This document shows positions 49,457 to 58,710 of a stretch of DNA of 64,000 bases, piece by piece. The translations under genes were made by a program, and so were the position numbers. The notes under the pieces are model-generated. The model had not been told where the DNA came from, searched no databases, and saw only the letters and a list, made by a program, of their open reading frames with translations. Every line of letters starts with the position of its first letter. Position 1 is the first letter of the stretch. Origin of the DNA: an uncultured Oscillospiraceae bacterium (GTDB lineage Bacteria; Bacillota; Clostridia; Oscillospirales; Oscillospiraceae); the NCBI GenBank assembly GCA_934573735.1, contig CAKTMC010000005.1, forward strand, positions 1 through 64,000, read 5' to 3'.

Positions 49457-50203
49457 TTACTTCATGACCGCAACCACGGTCACGTTGTCCCTCGCGCCGC
49501 GCTCAAGTGCAGCGTGCATAAGCTCTCTGCACAGCGTTTCCGGCTCGGAGCAAAGCAGGGCATATTCCAGAAGCTCCTGATCCGACAGCATATTGGTTAA
49601 TCCGTCCGAGCAGAAGAGTATGCAGTCGCCAAGGCGCATCGAAAGCTCAAAATAATCCGACTCCACCTTTGCCTCGGAGCCGAGGGCGCGGGTAATGACG
49701 TTTCGCTGCGGATGGTTTTTAGCCTGCTCCTTGGTTATCGCGCCAAACTCGATAAGCTCCTCTACCAGTGAATGGTCACGGGTTATCTGATGGATGCTTC
49801 CGGCCTTGCGCGAGATGTGATAGGCGCGGCTGTCGCCCACGTTTATAATATAGGCTTTTCCGCTGTTTTTGATAACACCGCCGACTATGGTCGTGCCCAT
49901 GCCGTTGTATGCCTCGTCAAACTGCGAATACTCGTAAGATACGCCGTTTGCCTCATCGCAGGCGTGCTGAAGCATGGCCTTATAGTCCTGCACGCGCTCC
50001 ACGCGCGAGGTGAGCTTACCATAGACGTAATCGACAAAGGCCTTGTTTGAAAGCTGGCTTGCCAGTCCCCCGGCCTTCGCCCCGCCCATGCCGTCGCACA
50101 GACCGACTATGAGGCAGTTATTCGCCTCGCAAATTTCGATTATGAAGCTGTCCTGATTGTCCTTCCTGACCTTGCCCTTGTCCGTCAGACCAAAACTTTT
50201 CAT
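49457..50203 (-). CDS. prpC: PP2C-type Ser/Thr phosphatase (PrpC/Stp1 family)
   Basis: A 248-residue phosphatase with VGLCDGMGGAKAGGLAS (metal site), NVGDSRAYHI, RDHSLVEELI and FCSDGLTNML. It reverses PrkC phosphorylation. It lies between rlmN and prkC in the conserved operon, 22 bases ahead of prkC. Confidence 0.96.
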   Translation of the reverse strand: MKSFGLTDKGKVRKDNQDSFIIEICEANNCLIVGLCDGMGGAKAGGLASQLSNKAFVDYVYGKLTSRVERVQDYKAMLQHACDEANGVSYEYSQFDEAYNGMGTTIVGGVIKNSGKAYIINVGDSRAYHISRKAGSIHQITRDHSLVEELIEFGAITKEQAKNHPQRNVITRALGSEAKVESDYFELSMRLGDCILFCSDGLTNMLSDQELLEYALLCSEPETLCRELMHAALERGARDNVTVVAVMK

Positions 50204-50210
50204 CTAACCT

Positions 50211-51248
50211 TCATTCCCTTTCACGGGTCTGCATTTTTCTGCGCAGCTGACCGCAGGAGGCGTCCACGTCGCCGCCGAGCTTACGGCGCACGGTGACATT
50301 TACGCCCTCATCCTCAAGTATTTTAATAAACGCCTTCATGTGTCCCGCCGTTGATGGGGCAAACTGACGCTCTTCAACATGGTTTAGCGGTATAAGATTG
50401 ACGTGCGCGCACACCGCCTTTGCGCGCTTTGCAAGCAGCCTCGCGTGATACTCCGTGTCATTTACGGAGTCTATCATAGCATATTCAAAAGAAATTCTGC
50501 GTCCCGTTTTGTCATAATACCTGCGGCAGCAGCGCATAAGCTCATCAACGCCTCTGCCGCGGTTTGCGGGCATGAGCTTGGAGCGCGTCTCATCATCCGG
50601 GGCGTGAAGCGAGACGGAAAGCGTTATCTGCAAATCACGCTCCGCCAGCGCGTCAAACTTTTCGGTAAGGCCGCAGGTCGAGAGCGATATATGCCGCATA
50701 CCGATATTCATGCCCTTCGGGTGGTTCACAAGCTCAAGAAAGCGCATGACATTGTCAAAATTATCAAGAGGCTCTCCAATTCCCATGAGGACAATATTGG
50801 AGATGAGCTTGCCGGAATCTATCTGCGAGAATATGACCTCGTCAAGCATCTCCGAGGGCTCAAGACAGCGGACAAGTCCGCCGATGGTCGATGCGCAAAA
50901 GGCGCAGCCCTGCCGGCAGCCGACCTGTGACGAAATGCAGACGGTATTTCCGTGCTTATAGCTCATCACGACCGTCTCGACCGCGTTCCCGTCGCGCAGC
51001 TCCCAGAGATATTTAATTGTCCCGTCAAGCTTTGATACCTGCTTGCTCAGTACCTTCGGCTCATATATCTCAAAGGCTTCTCCGAGCTTTTCGCGCAGTG
51101 GCTTTGAGAGGTTTGTCATGCGCTCAAAGTCGCGCACTCCCTCGGAAAGCCACTTGAATATCTGCCCTGCTCGATACTTCGGCTCGCCCATTGCGGCAAG
51201 CTCTGCTTCTATCTCGCCGGGGAGCATGGATAATATATCCTTTTTCAT
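50211..51248 (-). CDS. rlmN: 23S rRNA/tRNA adenine-C2 methyltransferase RlmN
   Basis: A 345-residue radical SAM enzyme methylating A2503 of 23S rRNA and A37 of some tRNAs. The cluster motif is CRQGCAFCAS; GIGEPLDNFDNVMRFL follows, and the C-terminal cysteine lies in GGDVDASCGQLRRK. It sits between rsmB and prpC with gaps of 8 and 7 bases. Confidence 0.96.
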   Translation of the reverse strand: MKKDILSMLPGEIEAELAAMGEPKYRAGQIFKWLSEGVRDFERMTNLSKPLREKLGEAFEIYEPKVLSKQVSKLDGTIKYLWELRDGNAVETVVMSYKHGNTVCISSQVGCRQGCAFCASTIGGLVRCLEPSEMLDEVIFSQIDSGKLISNIVLMGIGEPLDNFDNVMRFLELVNHPKGMNIGMRHISLSTCGLTEKFDALAERDLQITLSVSLHAPDDETRSKLMPANRGRGVDELMRCCRRYYDKTGRRISFEYAMIDSVNDTEYHARLLAKRAKAVCAHVNLIPLNHVEERQFAPSTAGHMKAFIKILEDEGVNVTVRRKLGGDVDASCGQLRRKMQTRERE

Positions 51249-51256
51249 GCGTGTTT

Positions 51257-52579
51257 CTATTTCCTTCTAAGTTTTGCGGCAAAAAATCCGTCCGTAGCGT
51301 CTACATTCGGCCAGAAGCAGTACATACCGCTCTCCGCCCTAATGCCGCAGCAATCAATTTTTTCAAGCTCAAATTCGCCGTGCTCGGCGATAAAGCGATT
51401 TACGATATCCTCATTCTCCGCGCGCAGCACGGTGCAGGTGGAGTAAAGAAGCACTCCGCCGGGCTTTACATATAGGGCAAGATTATTCAGAATGTCATAC
51501 TGTATCTCGGGGAGCTTGGCAAGCTCCTCCTCGCTCTTTGCGCGTATCTCCGACTTTTTTGCTATAACGCCGAGTCCGGAGCAGGGCACGTCGGCAATTA
51601 CGAGGTCAAATGCGCTCAAAAGCTCCTCGTCGAACTGCCGCGCATCCATCGCCGCAGTCTTGATTATATCTATACCGAGCCGCTTTGCGCCATTTTCGAT
51701 AAGTCCGAGCTTTTTTTCGTGTATATCGCAGGCAAGTATTCTGCCCTCGTTTTGCATTTTTATCGCAGCGGCAAAGGCCTTGCCGCCCGGAGCGGAGCAG
51801 GCATCCAGCGCTCTCATGCCCTTTTGCGGCGCAGCTATCTCGACCGCCATACGCGCGGCGCGATCCTGAACATAAAACAGACCGTCCTCATAGCCCGGAA
51901 GCTCCGACACTATGCCGCCCTCAAGACTAATGCAGTCGGGCAAATTCTCATCCCGTGTATGCTCTATCCCGGCGCTTACAAGCATATCATGATAAGCCTC
52001 GGCTGATACCTTCAGCGTATTGACCTGAAGCGTGAGCGGGGCGGGACGGTTATTGCAGGCAAAGAAGCCTTCGGCAAAATCGTAGCCTCGCTCTGCTATA
52101 ATTCGCTCGGCAAGCCACTGCGGATGGCTGTATTTTATGCTGAGATACTCGGCGCTGCCCTTGCCGGGGATATCGGGCAGGGTATCCGCCGCCTTATTCT
52201 CCGCGATACGGCGCAAGACGGCATTCACAAGCCCGGTCGTCCGCGCCGAGCCGCATTTTTTGCACAGCGAAACCGTCTCGTTCACCGCTGCCCGTGCGGG
52301 CATACGGTCAAGAAACAGAAGCTGATATGCGCCGATTAGCAAAATATCATGGAGCTTTGGCTCAAGGCGCTTTGGCTCAAGACTGCAATAGGCGGCGATG
52401 TAAAAATCGCAGAGCGCCGAATTTTGCAGCACGCCAAGGCAAAGCCTCGACGCAAGCGCCGCCTCGCGCCTGTCAAGCTCGTATTTTTTAATTATTCCGT
52501 CAATGCTGCTGCCGGACCATGCACCGTCTCTGCAGCAGCGCTCAAGCGCTGCAAGCGCCGCTTCTCTCGCGGTCATCAA
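51257..52579 (-). CDS. rsmB: 16S rRNA cytosine-C5 methyltransferase RsmB
   Basis: A 440-residue enzyme. The N-terminal NusB-like domain (about 1-140) begins MTAREAALAALERC. The catalytic domain has LDACSAPGGKAFA (SAM site), DVPCSGLGVIAKKSEIR (first cysteine) and YSTCTVL (catalytic cysteine). It begins four bases after fmt, as in Bacillus. Confidence 0.95.
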   Translation of the reverse strand: MMTAREAALAALERCCRDGAWSGSSIDGIIKKYELDRREAALASRLCLGVLQNSALCDFYIAAYCSLEPKRLEPKLHDILLIGAYQLLFLDRMPARAAVNETVSLCKKCGSARTTGLVNAVLRRIAENKAADTLPDIPGKGSAEYLSIKYSHPQWLAERIIAERGYDFAEGFFACNNRPAPLTLQVNTLKVSAEAYHDMLVSAGIEHTRDENLPDCISLEGGIVSELPGYEDGLFYVQDRAARMAVEIAAPQKGMRALDACSAPGGKAFAAAIKMQNEGRILACDIHEKKLGLIENGAKRLGIDIIKTAAMDARQFDEELLSAFDLVIADVPCSGLGVIAKKSEIRAKSEEELAKLPEIQYDILNNLALYVKPGGVLLYSTCTVLRAENEDIVNRFIAEHGEFELEKIDCCGIRAESGMYCFWPNVDATDGFFAAKLRRK

Positions 52580-52583
52580 TCAA

Positions 52584-53507
52584 TCATCCCTCGACCTTTA
52601 TAGTGTGTCCGCGCAGGAAGTCCGCTGCCCTCATGCGCTTTTTTCCGGGAGCCTGAAGCTCCGTAATGAGCAGAGTCTCCCCATCGGCACAGGCAATCTC
52701 AATGCCCTTCTCACCGGCGGAAACCACCGTGCCGGGAGCTGCCGTGCATTTATTCTTCGTATAATCCGCGCCGAAAACGCGGTATTTTACGCCGTCAAGC
52801 TCCATCGTCGCAACCGGCCACGGCTGCAAGCCGTATATATGCTTAAGCACCATGCGCGGGCTGTTGCTCCAGTCTATCGGGCAAATCGACTTATCAAGCA
52901 TACCGACATAGCTTGCCTGACTGTGATCCTGCGCAATGCGCGGCGCGGTGCCCGCCTCGATATCGTCAAGCGTTTTGATAAGAAGCTCCGCACCCATGCT
53001 CATAAGCCGGTCAAAGAGCTCGCCCGCCGTCTCGTATTCGCCGATTTCGGTCTCCGCCTTGTATATCACGTCGCCCGCGTCCATATCGTGGGCAAGGTAC
53101 ATCGTCGTGACGCCGGTGACCTTGTCGCCGTTGAGCACCGACCACTGTATGGGCGCGGCTCCGCGATATTTAGGTAAAAGTGAGCCGTGGACGTTTATCG
53201 CGCCGTAGCTCGGCACGGCAAGGATATCGTCCGGCAATATGCGCCCATAGGCGACGACGACAAGTATATCCGGCTCAAGCGCCTTTATCTGCTCAAGCGC
53301 CGTGCCGTCGCGCATTTTCTGCGGCTGATACACCGGGATATTATGCTCAAGCGCAAGCTCCTTTACGGGCGAGGCGCAAAGCTCCATCCCGCGTCCCTTG
53401 GGCTTATCGGGCTGAGTGAACACGGCGACGACCTCGCGCTTTTCATCTATAAGCTTTTTCAGCGAGGCCGCGGCAAAATCCGGCGTCCCCATAAAAACTA
53501 TACGCAT
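52584..53507 (-). CDS. fmt: Methionyl-tRNA formyltransferase
   Basis: A 307-residue enzyme making formyl-Met-tRNA for initiation. Seen: MRIVFMGTPDFAAASLKK, VVVAYGRILP, and the formyl-binding NVHGSLLPKYRGAAPI with the SLLPKYRG signature. It starts three bases after def, the common order for these two genes. Confidence 0.96.
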   Translation of the reverse strand: MRIVFMGTPDFAAASLKKLIDEKREVVAVFTQPDKPKGRGMELCASPVKELALEHNIPVYQPQKMRDGTALEQIKALEPDILVVVAYGRILPDDILAVPSYGAINVHGSLLPKYRGAAPIQWSVLNGDKVTGVTTMYLAHDMDAGDVIYKAETEIGEYETAGELFDRLMSMGAELLIKTLDDIEAGTAPRIAQDHSQASYVGMLDKSICPIDWSNSPRMVLKHIYGLQPWPVATMELDGVKYRVFGADYTKNKCTAAPGTVVSAGEKGIEIACADGETLLITELQAPGKKRMRAADFLRGHTIKVEG

Positions 53508-53510
53508 AAT

Positions 53511-54008
53511 TTAATATTCTCCGCTTTCAAGCTCCTCCTCGCTGAGCATACGCTCGGCCTTGGAGGTAAATACGATGCCCTCAAGATGGTCTATCTCATG
53601 GCAGAAGCAGCGCGCAGTCAGACCCTCGCCCTCGACCTCAAAGCTGTTGCCGAAGCGGTCCTGAGCGCGAACCTTGACGCGCATCGGGCGCTTGACGAGT
53701 CCGAACTCGCCCGGAACGCTGAGGCAGCCCTCTGCCCCCTCCTGCTCGCCCTCGGTCTCTATTATCTCAGGGTTAATCAGCTCTATTATATATTCGTCCT
53801 CTTCCTCGGGGACGTTAGTTTCCAAAACTATCACAGCACGGCGCAGCACGCCCACCTGAGGCGCTGCAAGACCCACGCCGTTTGCAGTCTCCAGCGTCTC
53901 TCTCATGTCGTCAAGAAGCTGATGCAGGCGGGGGTTAAACTCCGTTACCTGGCGGGATTTCTTATAAAGTCCGGGCTGTTCCTTTGTCAAAATGTTTCTC
54001 TTGGCCAT
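53511..54008 (-). CDS. def: Peptide deformylase
   Basis: A 165-residue iron/zinc hydrolase removing the formyl group from new proteins. All three motifs are present: GVGLAAPQVG, EGCLSVPGE and CHEIDHLEG. ATG 54008 is preferred, with GAGGA just upstream; a GTG at 54020 is the alternative and overlaps priA. The length is typical of a class I deformylase. Confidence 0.94.
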   Translation of the reverse strand: MAKRNILTKEQPGLYKKSRQVTEFNPRLHQLLDDMRETLETANGVGLAAPQVGVLRRAVIVLETNVPEEEDEYIIELINPEIIETEGEQEGAEGCLSVPGEFGLVKRPMRVKVRAQDRFGNSFEVEGEGLTARCFCHEIDHLEGIVFTSKAERMLSEEELESGEY

Positions 54009-54016
54009 AATCTTCC

Positions 54017-56266
54017 TCACTCCACCGGCGAATTATCCGCGAATACGGACACGCCTTTGAATTTTTTGTCACTGCTGCAGGAGATGACCATTTCGGAAAG
54101 CACTCGGCGAATCCAGCCATTTGAACGGCAGCAGATATTTATTCTGTATCTGTATCGGTTATTGACCCTGACGACCGGGAGGGGCGCCGGACCTAAAATG
54201 CTGATTTCGGGCTTATCGCTGCATACGTTGCGCAGCCAGCGGCTGAGATACGCGCAGCACTGCCGAACCTCTTCCTCAAGCATACCCGTGACCGTGAGGG
54301 AGAGAATGTCCTTAAAGGGCGGGGCGTTTTGAAGCTGACGCAGCTCTATCTCAGACCTGAAAAAGGACTCGTAGTCCTGCTCCGCCGCGTGCCTGATAGT
54401 CTCGTTTTCCGGGGTAAATGTCTGTATGACGGCGCGGCCGGGCTTGTCTCCCCTGCCGCTTCGCCCCACGACCTGAGTAATAAGCGAAAAGGTCCGCTCC
54501 CCGGCACGGTAATCGCCCGCATACAGGCTCTGGTCAGCGGAAATGACTCCGACAAGCGTCACGTTCGGGAAATTCAGCCCCTTTGTGACCATCTGAGTTC
54601 CGACCATGATGGGGATATTTTCTTTTCTGAAGCGTTCAAACAGCTTTTCATGCGAGCCCGCCGGGGCTACCGTATCGGTATCTACGCGCAAAACCTCGGT
54701 TTCCGGAAATATCTCCTTGAGCTGTTTTTCGATGTTCTGTGTCCCGCTGCCGACGAAATACAAATCTCCGCCGCACTCGGGACAATGCTCGTCTCGGCGC
54801 TGAATATAGCCGCAGTAATGGCACATCAATCGCTCGTTTGCGCTGTGATAGGTGAGCGATACGCTGCAGCGCGGGCATTTATAGGTATATCCGCAGGCGC
54901 CGCAGCTCAAGAGCTTATGCGCTCCGCGGCGGTTTATGAACAATATGCTCTGCTCGCCGCGCTCGATATTTTCCCGAAGCTCCTCGCGGAGATATCCGCT
55001 TATGTCGCTTTCGTTGCCGGAGCGCAGTTCATTTTTCATATCGACGATCCGCACGCTCGGAAGCTGCATATCGTTATATCTGTTGTCGAGGCGAAACAGC
55101 GAATACTTCCCGGTTTCGGCATAGTAGCGGCTACAGATATCGGGCGTAGCCGAACCGAGCAATAACAGGCAGTTATTCTGCGCGCAGCGGTACTTTGCCA
55201 CGTCGCGGGCATCGTATCTCGGGCAGTTTTCCGACTTATAGGTCTCCTCCTGCTCCTCGTCGATGATGATAATGCCGAGGGACTTTAGCGGGGCAAAAAT
55301 CGCGCTTCTCGTCCCTATAACGACGCGCGCCTTGCCGTTTTTAACGCGCTTCCATTCGTCATATCTCTCGCCTATAGATAGGCTGCTGTGCATGACCGCA
55401 ACATCGTCCCCAAAATGCGAGGAAAAGGTCCTCAGCATCTGCGGAGTCAGGGCGATTTCCGGCACGAGCAGCATCGCGGTCTTGCCGCGGCTAAGGCAGG
55501 AGGCAATTAAATGAATATATACGCTGGTCTTACCGCTGCCGGTGACGCCGAGTAGCAGCGCCGCTCCGGGCTTATTTTCGGCCGCAAGCCTGTCCAGCCC
55601 CAGAAATGCCGTCCTCTGTTCATCTGACAGCGTCGGCAGCGGCTCCGGCTCCCCGACGTGCAGCTCGGGGCGGCGATAGACCTCGCGCTCGTAGTATTCG
55701 ACGATCCCGGCTCTTTTCAGGGCATTGAGCGATTGACGCGAGGCGCCGGTAAAGCTCAGCAGCTCACGGCTCGGCAAGGCCTCAAAGGCGCAAAGCATCT
55801 CGATAAGCTTTGCCTGCTGCGGCGCGCGCAGAGATTTGTTCTCCGCAATTTCCGCCGCGTCCTCCGGCAGCATCGCAAGCTTTACCATCTCAAGGGTCTT
55901 GTCGTTTACGCGGCGCTTACCATCATCGGTAAACCACAGTCCCGCCGGGAGCATGATCTTGACCGCCTCATAGACGGTGCAGAAAAACCTGTCCCGGATG
56001 AAGAAGGCAAGCTTGAGCTGCTCCTCGTCCAAAACCGGCCTTTCATCCAGCACGCGCTCAACTGACTTGAGATTATCCCACTCGCTGTCCTCGGCAAAAC
56101 CGATAACGATACCCTCGCTGCGGCGGTTGCCTCTGCCGAAAGGAAGCATGACGCGAGTGCCGATAAGCACCGAGTCACTCAGCTCCTCCGGAATTAAATA
56201 GTCGAAGGGACGGTCAATGCTGTATGTAGCGGCAGAAACCGCGATTTTTGCCACGCGCATCGGCAT
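54017..56266 (-). CDS. priA: Primosomal replication protein N' (PriA helicase)
   Basis: A 749-residue helicase that restarts stalled forks. Walker A is GVTGSGKTSVY. The Walker B box is IDEEQEE (DEEQ, where PriA often has DEEH). The zinc-binding region has CGACGYTYKCPRCSVSL followed by CHYCGY and CPECG. It stands between rpoZ and def; coaBC, its usual Bacillus neighbour, is absent. Confidence 0.95.
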   Translation of the reverse strand: MPMRVAKIAVSAATYSIDRPFDYLIPEELSDSVLIGTRVMLPFGRGNRRSEGIVIGFAEDSEWDNLKSVERVLDERPVLDEEQLKLAFFIRDRFFCTVYEAVKIMLPAGLWFTDDGKRRVNDKTLEMVKLAMLPEDAAEIAENKSLRAPQQAKLIEMLCAFEALPSRELLSFTGASRQSLNALKRAGIVEYYEREVYRRPELHVGEPEPLPTLSDEQRTAFLGLDRLAAENKPGAALLLGVTGSGKTSVYIHLIASCLSRGKTAMLLVPEIALTPQMLRTFSSHFGDDVAVMHSSLSIGERYDEWKRVKNGKARVVIGTRSAIFAPLKSLGIIIIDEEQEETYKSENCPRYDARDVAKYRCAQNNCLLLLGSATPDICSRYYAETGKYSLFRLDNRYNDMQLPSVRIVDMKNELRSGNESDISGYLREELRENIERGEQSILFINRRGAHKLLSCGACGYTYKCPRCSVSLTYHSANERLMCHYCGYIQRRDEHCPECGGDLYFVGSGTQNIEKQLKEIFPETEVLRVDTDTVAPAGSHEKLFERFRKENIPIMVGTQMVTKGLNFPNVTLVGVISADQSLYAGDYRAGERTFSLITQVVGRSGRGDKPGRAVIQTFTPENETIRHAAEQDYESFFRSEIELRQLQNAPPFKDILSLTVTGMLEEEVRQCCAYLSRWLRNVCSDKPEISILGPAPLPVVRVNNRYRYRINICCRSNGWIRRVLSEMVISCSSDKKFKGVSVFADNSPVE

Positions 56267-56288
56267 TACGATCGTCCCCCATGCTTAT

Positions 56289-56480
56289 TTATTTCTCTAT
56301 CTTGAGCTTGCCCGTATATACCTCGTCGATAGCGATGGAAACAGGCTTCTTCTCAAGCGGAATCTGCTTTTCTTCCGCATCGGCAGATATCTGACGTGCT
56401 CTGCGGGCGATGAGATTGACAAGCTGATAGCGGCTGCCGACCTTATTGGTCAGCTCAGCCATGGGGGGATAAAGCATCAT
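56289..56480 (-). CDS. rpoZ: RNA polymerase omega subunit
   Basis: A 63-residue protein with the omega core NKVGSRYQLVNLIARRARQI and a tail with PVSIAIDEVYTGKL. It helps assemble RNA polymerase. It stands between gmk (40 bases upstream) and priA (22 bases downstream). Two adjacent ATGs (56480, 56477) compete as start; no strong ribosome site is seen. Confidence 0.92.
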   Translation of the reverse strand: MMLYPPMAELTNKVGSRYQLVNLIARRARQISADAEEKQIPLEKKPVSIAIDEVYTGKLKIEK

Positions 56481-56520
56481 GATAAAAACTCCATTCTGCC
56501 GTCACTGCGGCTATAAAAAT

Positions 56521-57129
56521 TTACTCTTCTATTGCCTCGCGCAGAAAATGAATTCTGCCCTCGGCGCGGCAGCGCTCTGCCAGCATAATCGCCGCGAGCT
56601 CCTTCGCTGCGCGGTCGGGATCGTCGTTGACGATAATATAATCGTAGAAATCTGCCTCCGCGTACTCCTGACGGGCGCGGATAAGGCGGGCTTCTATGGC
56701 GCGCTCCGTGTCAGTGCCTCTGCCGACAAGGCGGCGGCGCAGCTCCTCAAGAGAGGGCGGGATAATAAATATCTTGATAGCGTCGGGCTTTTTCTCGTTT
56801 ACCTGACGCGCGCCCTGAACCTCGATATCGAGCAGCACGTCAAGCCCGGAGTCGAGCTTGTCCTCAACAAATTTTCTCGGCGTACCGTAGGAATTCGCAA
56901 CATAGGTGGCATGCTCCAAAAGCTCATCATTATCGACCATTTCATTAAAGCGGTCAAGATCGACAAAGAAATACTCGCGCCCGTCTACCTCGCTCGGACG
57001 GGGCTTGCGCGTAGTGACCGAGGTGGAGAAGCAAACGTCCTCACGCCCCTCGATAGCCTTGAACACTACCGTACTCTTACCCGCGCCGGAAGGCCCGGAG
57101 ATAACAAACATTCTGCCCTTTTCCTTCAT
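56521..57129 (-). CDS. gmk: Guanylate kinase
   Basis: A 202-residue kinase converting GMP to GDP. Walker A is SGPSGAGKST, with SVTTRKPRPSEVDGREYFFV (GMP site) and LLDIEVQGARQV further on. The start at ATG 57129 gives the family's normal beginning MKEKGRMFVISGP. Longer starts at 57141 or 57165 overlap remA; ATG 57141 directly abuts AGGAGG. It overlaps or nearly abuts remA. Confidence 0.95.
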   Translation of the reverse strand: MKEKGRMFVISGPSGAGKSTVVFKAIEGREDVCFSTSVTTRKPRPSEVDGREYFFVDLDRFNEMVDNDELLEHATYVANSYGTPRKFVEDKLDSGLDVLLDIEVQGARQVNEKKPDAIKIFIIPPSLEELRRRLVGRGTDTERAIEARLIRARQEYAEADFYDYIIVNDDPDRAAKELAAIMLAERCRAEGRIHFLREAIEE

Positions 57130-57130
57130 A

Positions 57131-57388
57131 TTATTCGCCATCCTCCTGTTCAGTCTTTTCTGCAAATCTCTCTGCTATTGCGTCAGTCGACAGCGCGGAA
57201 AGCACCACGTTGCCGCTGTCCATTATAATGACCGCTCTTGTGCTGCGTCCGAAGGATGCGTCTATCAAAAGTCCCTTTTCTCTGACCTCCTGAATCATGC
57301 GCTTTATCGGCGCAGACTCGGGGCTGACTATTGATATCACGCGCTCGGCCGAGACAAGATTACCGAAGCCTATGTTTATAAGCCGCAT
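57131..57388 (-). CDS. remA: RemA/DUF370 extracellular-matrix regulator family protein
   Basis: An 85-residue DNA-binding protein, [18 protein letters not shown] with [20 protein letters not shown]. RemA activates biofilm matrix and osmoprotection genes in Bacillus. The yicC-remA-gmk-rpoZ order is conserved in Firmicutes and is intact here. Confidence 0.94.
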   Translation of the reverse strand: MRLINIGFGNLVSAERVISIVSPESAPIKRMIQEVREKGLLIDASFGRSTRAVIIMDSGNVVLSALSTDAIAERFAEKTEQEDGE

Positions 57389-57398
57389 AGCAAGCTCC

Positions 57399-58277
57399 TC
57401 ACTCTATATTCTGAATTTGCTCGCGTATCTTCTCTATCTCGGCCTTGAGGTCTACCACCACATGCGCAATGTCGGAATTCTGGCACTTGGAGCCTATGGT
57501 ATTTGCCTCGCGGTTAAACTCCTGAATAAGAAAATCTATCTTGCGCCCGGTCGGAGAGCTGCCGTTTATCATGGTTTTAAGCTGCGCCATATGGCTGCGG
57601 AGGCGAACCGTCTCCTCATCCACGGCGATGCGGTCTGCAAATATTGCGGCCTCGGCGAGAATTCTGTTCTCGTCTATGCCGGCGGAGCCAAGCACCTCCG
57701 CCATCTTCTGCTCAAGGCGGCGGCGATACTCGGTAACCGTGTTCGGCGCATCGTGCTCGACCTGAGAAACGAGAGCATCAATGGTCTCTACCCTTGAAAG
57801 CACGTCGTCACGGAGCTTTTCACCCTCGCGCAGACGCATGGCGTCAAAGTCGCAGAGCGCCTTTTCTGCAATCGCGCAGATACCGGCGGAAATGGCGTCT
57901 GCGTCCGCCTCCTTCTTTTCGACTGAAAGCACGTCGGGGAAGCGGGTGATGCTCATTGCCGTTGCGTCGTTCGGGAGCTTATACTCCTCTGCGATGTGAT
58001 TTATCGCCTCAAGATATCCGCGCAGCAGCGGCTCGTTTACGCGAACCGTCATATCGTCCGCCATTGACGAGTCCACCGAGACGAACACATCCACCTTGCC
58101 GCGGCTGATATGCTGCTGCACCAGCGACTTCACAGCGTCCTCCGCAAAGAAAAAGCTGCGCGGCATACGCACCGATGCGTCAAGATATCTGTTATTAACG
58201 CTTTTAAGCTCAACGCTTATCTCAAGCCCCTCGACAGTGCCCTTTGCGCTGCCGTAGCCCGTCATGCTCTTAATCAT
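57399..58277 (-). CDS. yicC: YicC family endoribonuclease-like protein
   Basis: A 292-residue protein opening [17 protein letters not shown] and containing [18 protein letters not shown] and, at the end, [19 protein letters not shown]. YicC proteins are reported ribonucleases in RNA turnover. It leads the long operon that runs to spoVM; it begins 20 bases after the rseC-like gene. Confidence 0.94.
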   Translation of the reverse strand: MIKSMTGYGSAKGTVEGLEISVELKSVNNRYLDASVRMPRSFFFAEDAVKSLVQQHISRGKVDVFVSVDSSMADDMTVRVNEPLLRGYLEAINHIAEEYKLPNDATAMSITRFPDVLSVEKKEADADAISAGICAIAEKALCDFDAMRLREGEKLRDDVLSRVETIDALVSQVEHDAPNTVTEYRRRLEQKMAEVLGSAGIDENRILAEAAIFADRIAVDEETVRLRSHMAQLKTMINGSSPTGRKIDFLIQEFNREANTIGSKCQNSDIAHVVVDLKAEIEKIREQIQNIE

Positions 58278-58297
58278 ACTGACTGATTTCCTCCGCT

Positions 58298-58708
58298 TTA
58301 TTCTTCTATTGAAATTATGGCAAAGCTGATTTTATTTTTATTCCCGCGCTTTTTATACCAAAGTACAAGCAGCGCCGCGCTGAGCGCAAGAGCCAGAAAG
58401 CTCACGGCGATGCACAGCCCCTCACTCGCGCCGAGCAGAGCCGCTATCGCATAGCCGAGAAGAAACAGGACTATCGGCATGATGTAGACCATCATAATAG
58501 CCTTATAGACCTTTGATGACTTGCTCTCTATAACGACCTTCTGCCCCGGCCTTGCACCTATGCGGTTACTTGCCGTGACCTTGAGCTCGCTCTGGAACAC
58601 ACAGCTTTCGCAGTTGCCGCAGTTACTGCCGCAGGCCGTCGAGCGCTTTACCGCGACCTCGGCGAGGGAATTATGAAAAATTCTTGTTACAACAGCATCC
58701 TGAGTCAT
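58298..58708 (-). CDS. SoxR-reducing/RseC-MucC family membrane protein
   Basis: A 136-residue protein with the N-terminal cysteine cluster ACGSNCGNCESC (RseC type) and two membrane helices (about 68-90 and 95-115). RseC proteins work with the Rnf electron-transfer complex to reduce SoxR; in Clostridia the partner is unclear. It lies directly after cdaR with two bases between them, so it belongs to the cdaA-cdaR unit. No rnf genes are in the window. Confidence 0.88.
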   Translation of the reverse strand: MTQDAVVTRIFHNSLAEVAVKRSTACGSNCGNCESCVFQSELKVTASNRIGARPGQKVVIESKSSKVYKAIMMVYIMPIVLFLLGYAIAALLGASEGLCIAVSFLALALSAALLVLWYKKRGNKNKISFAIISIEE

Positions 58709-58710
58709 TT

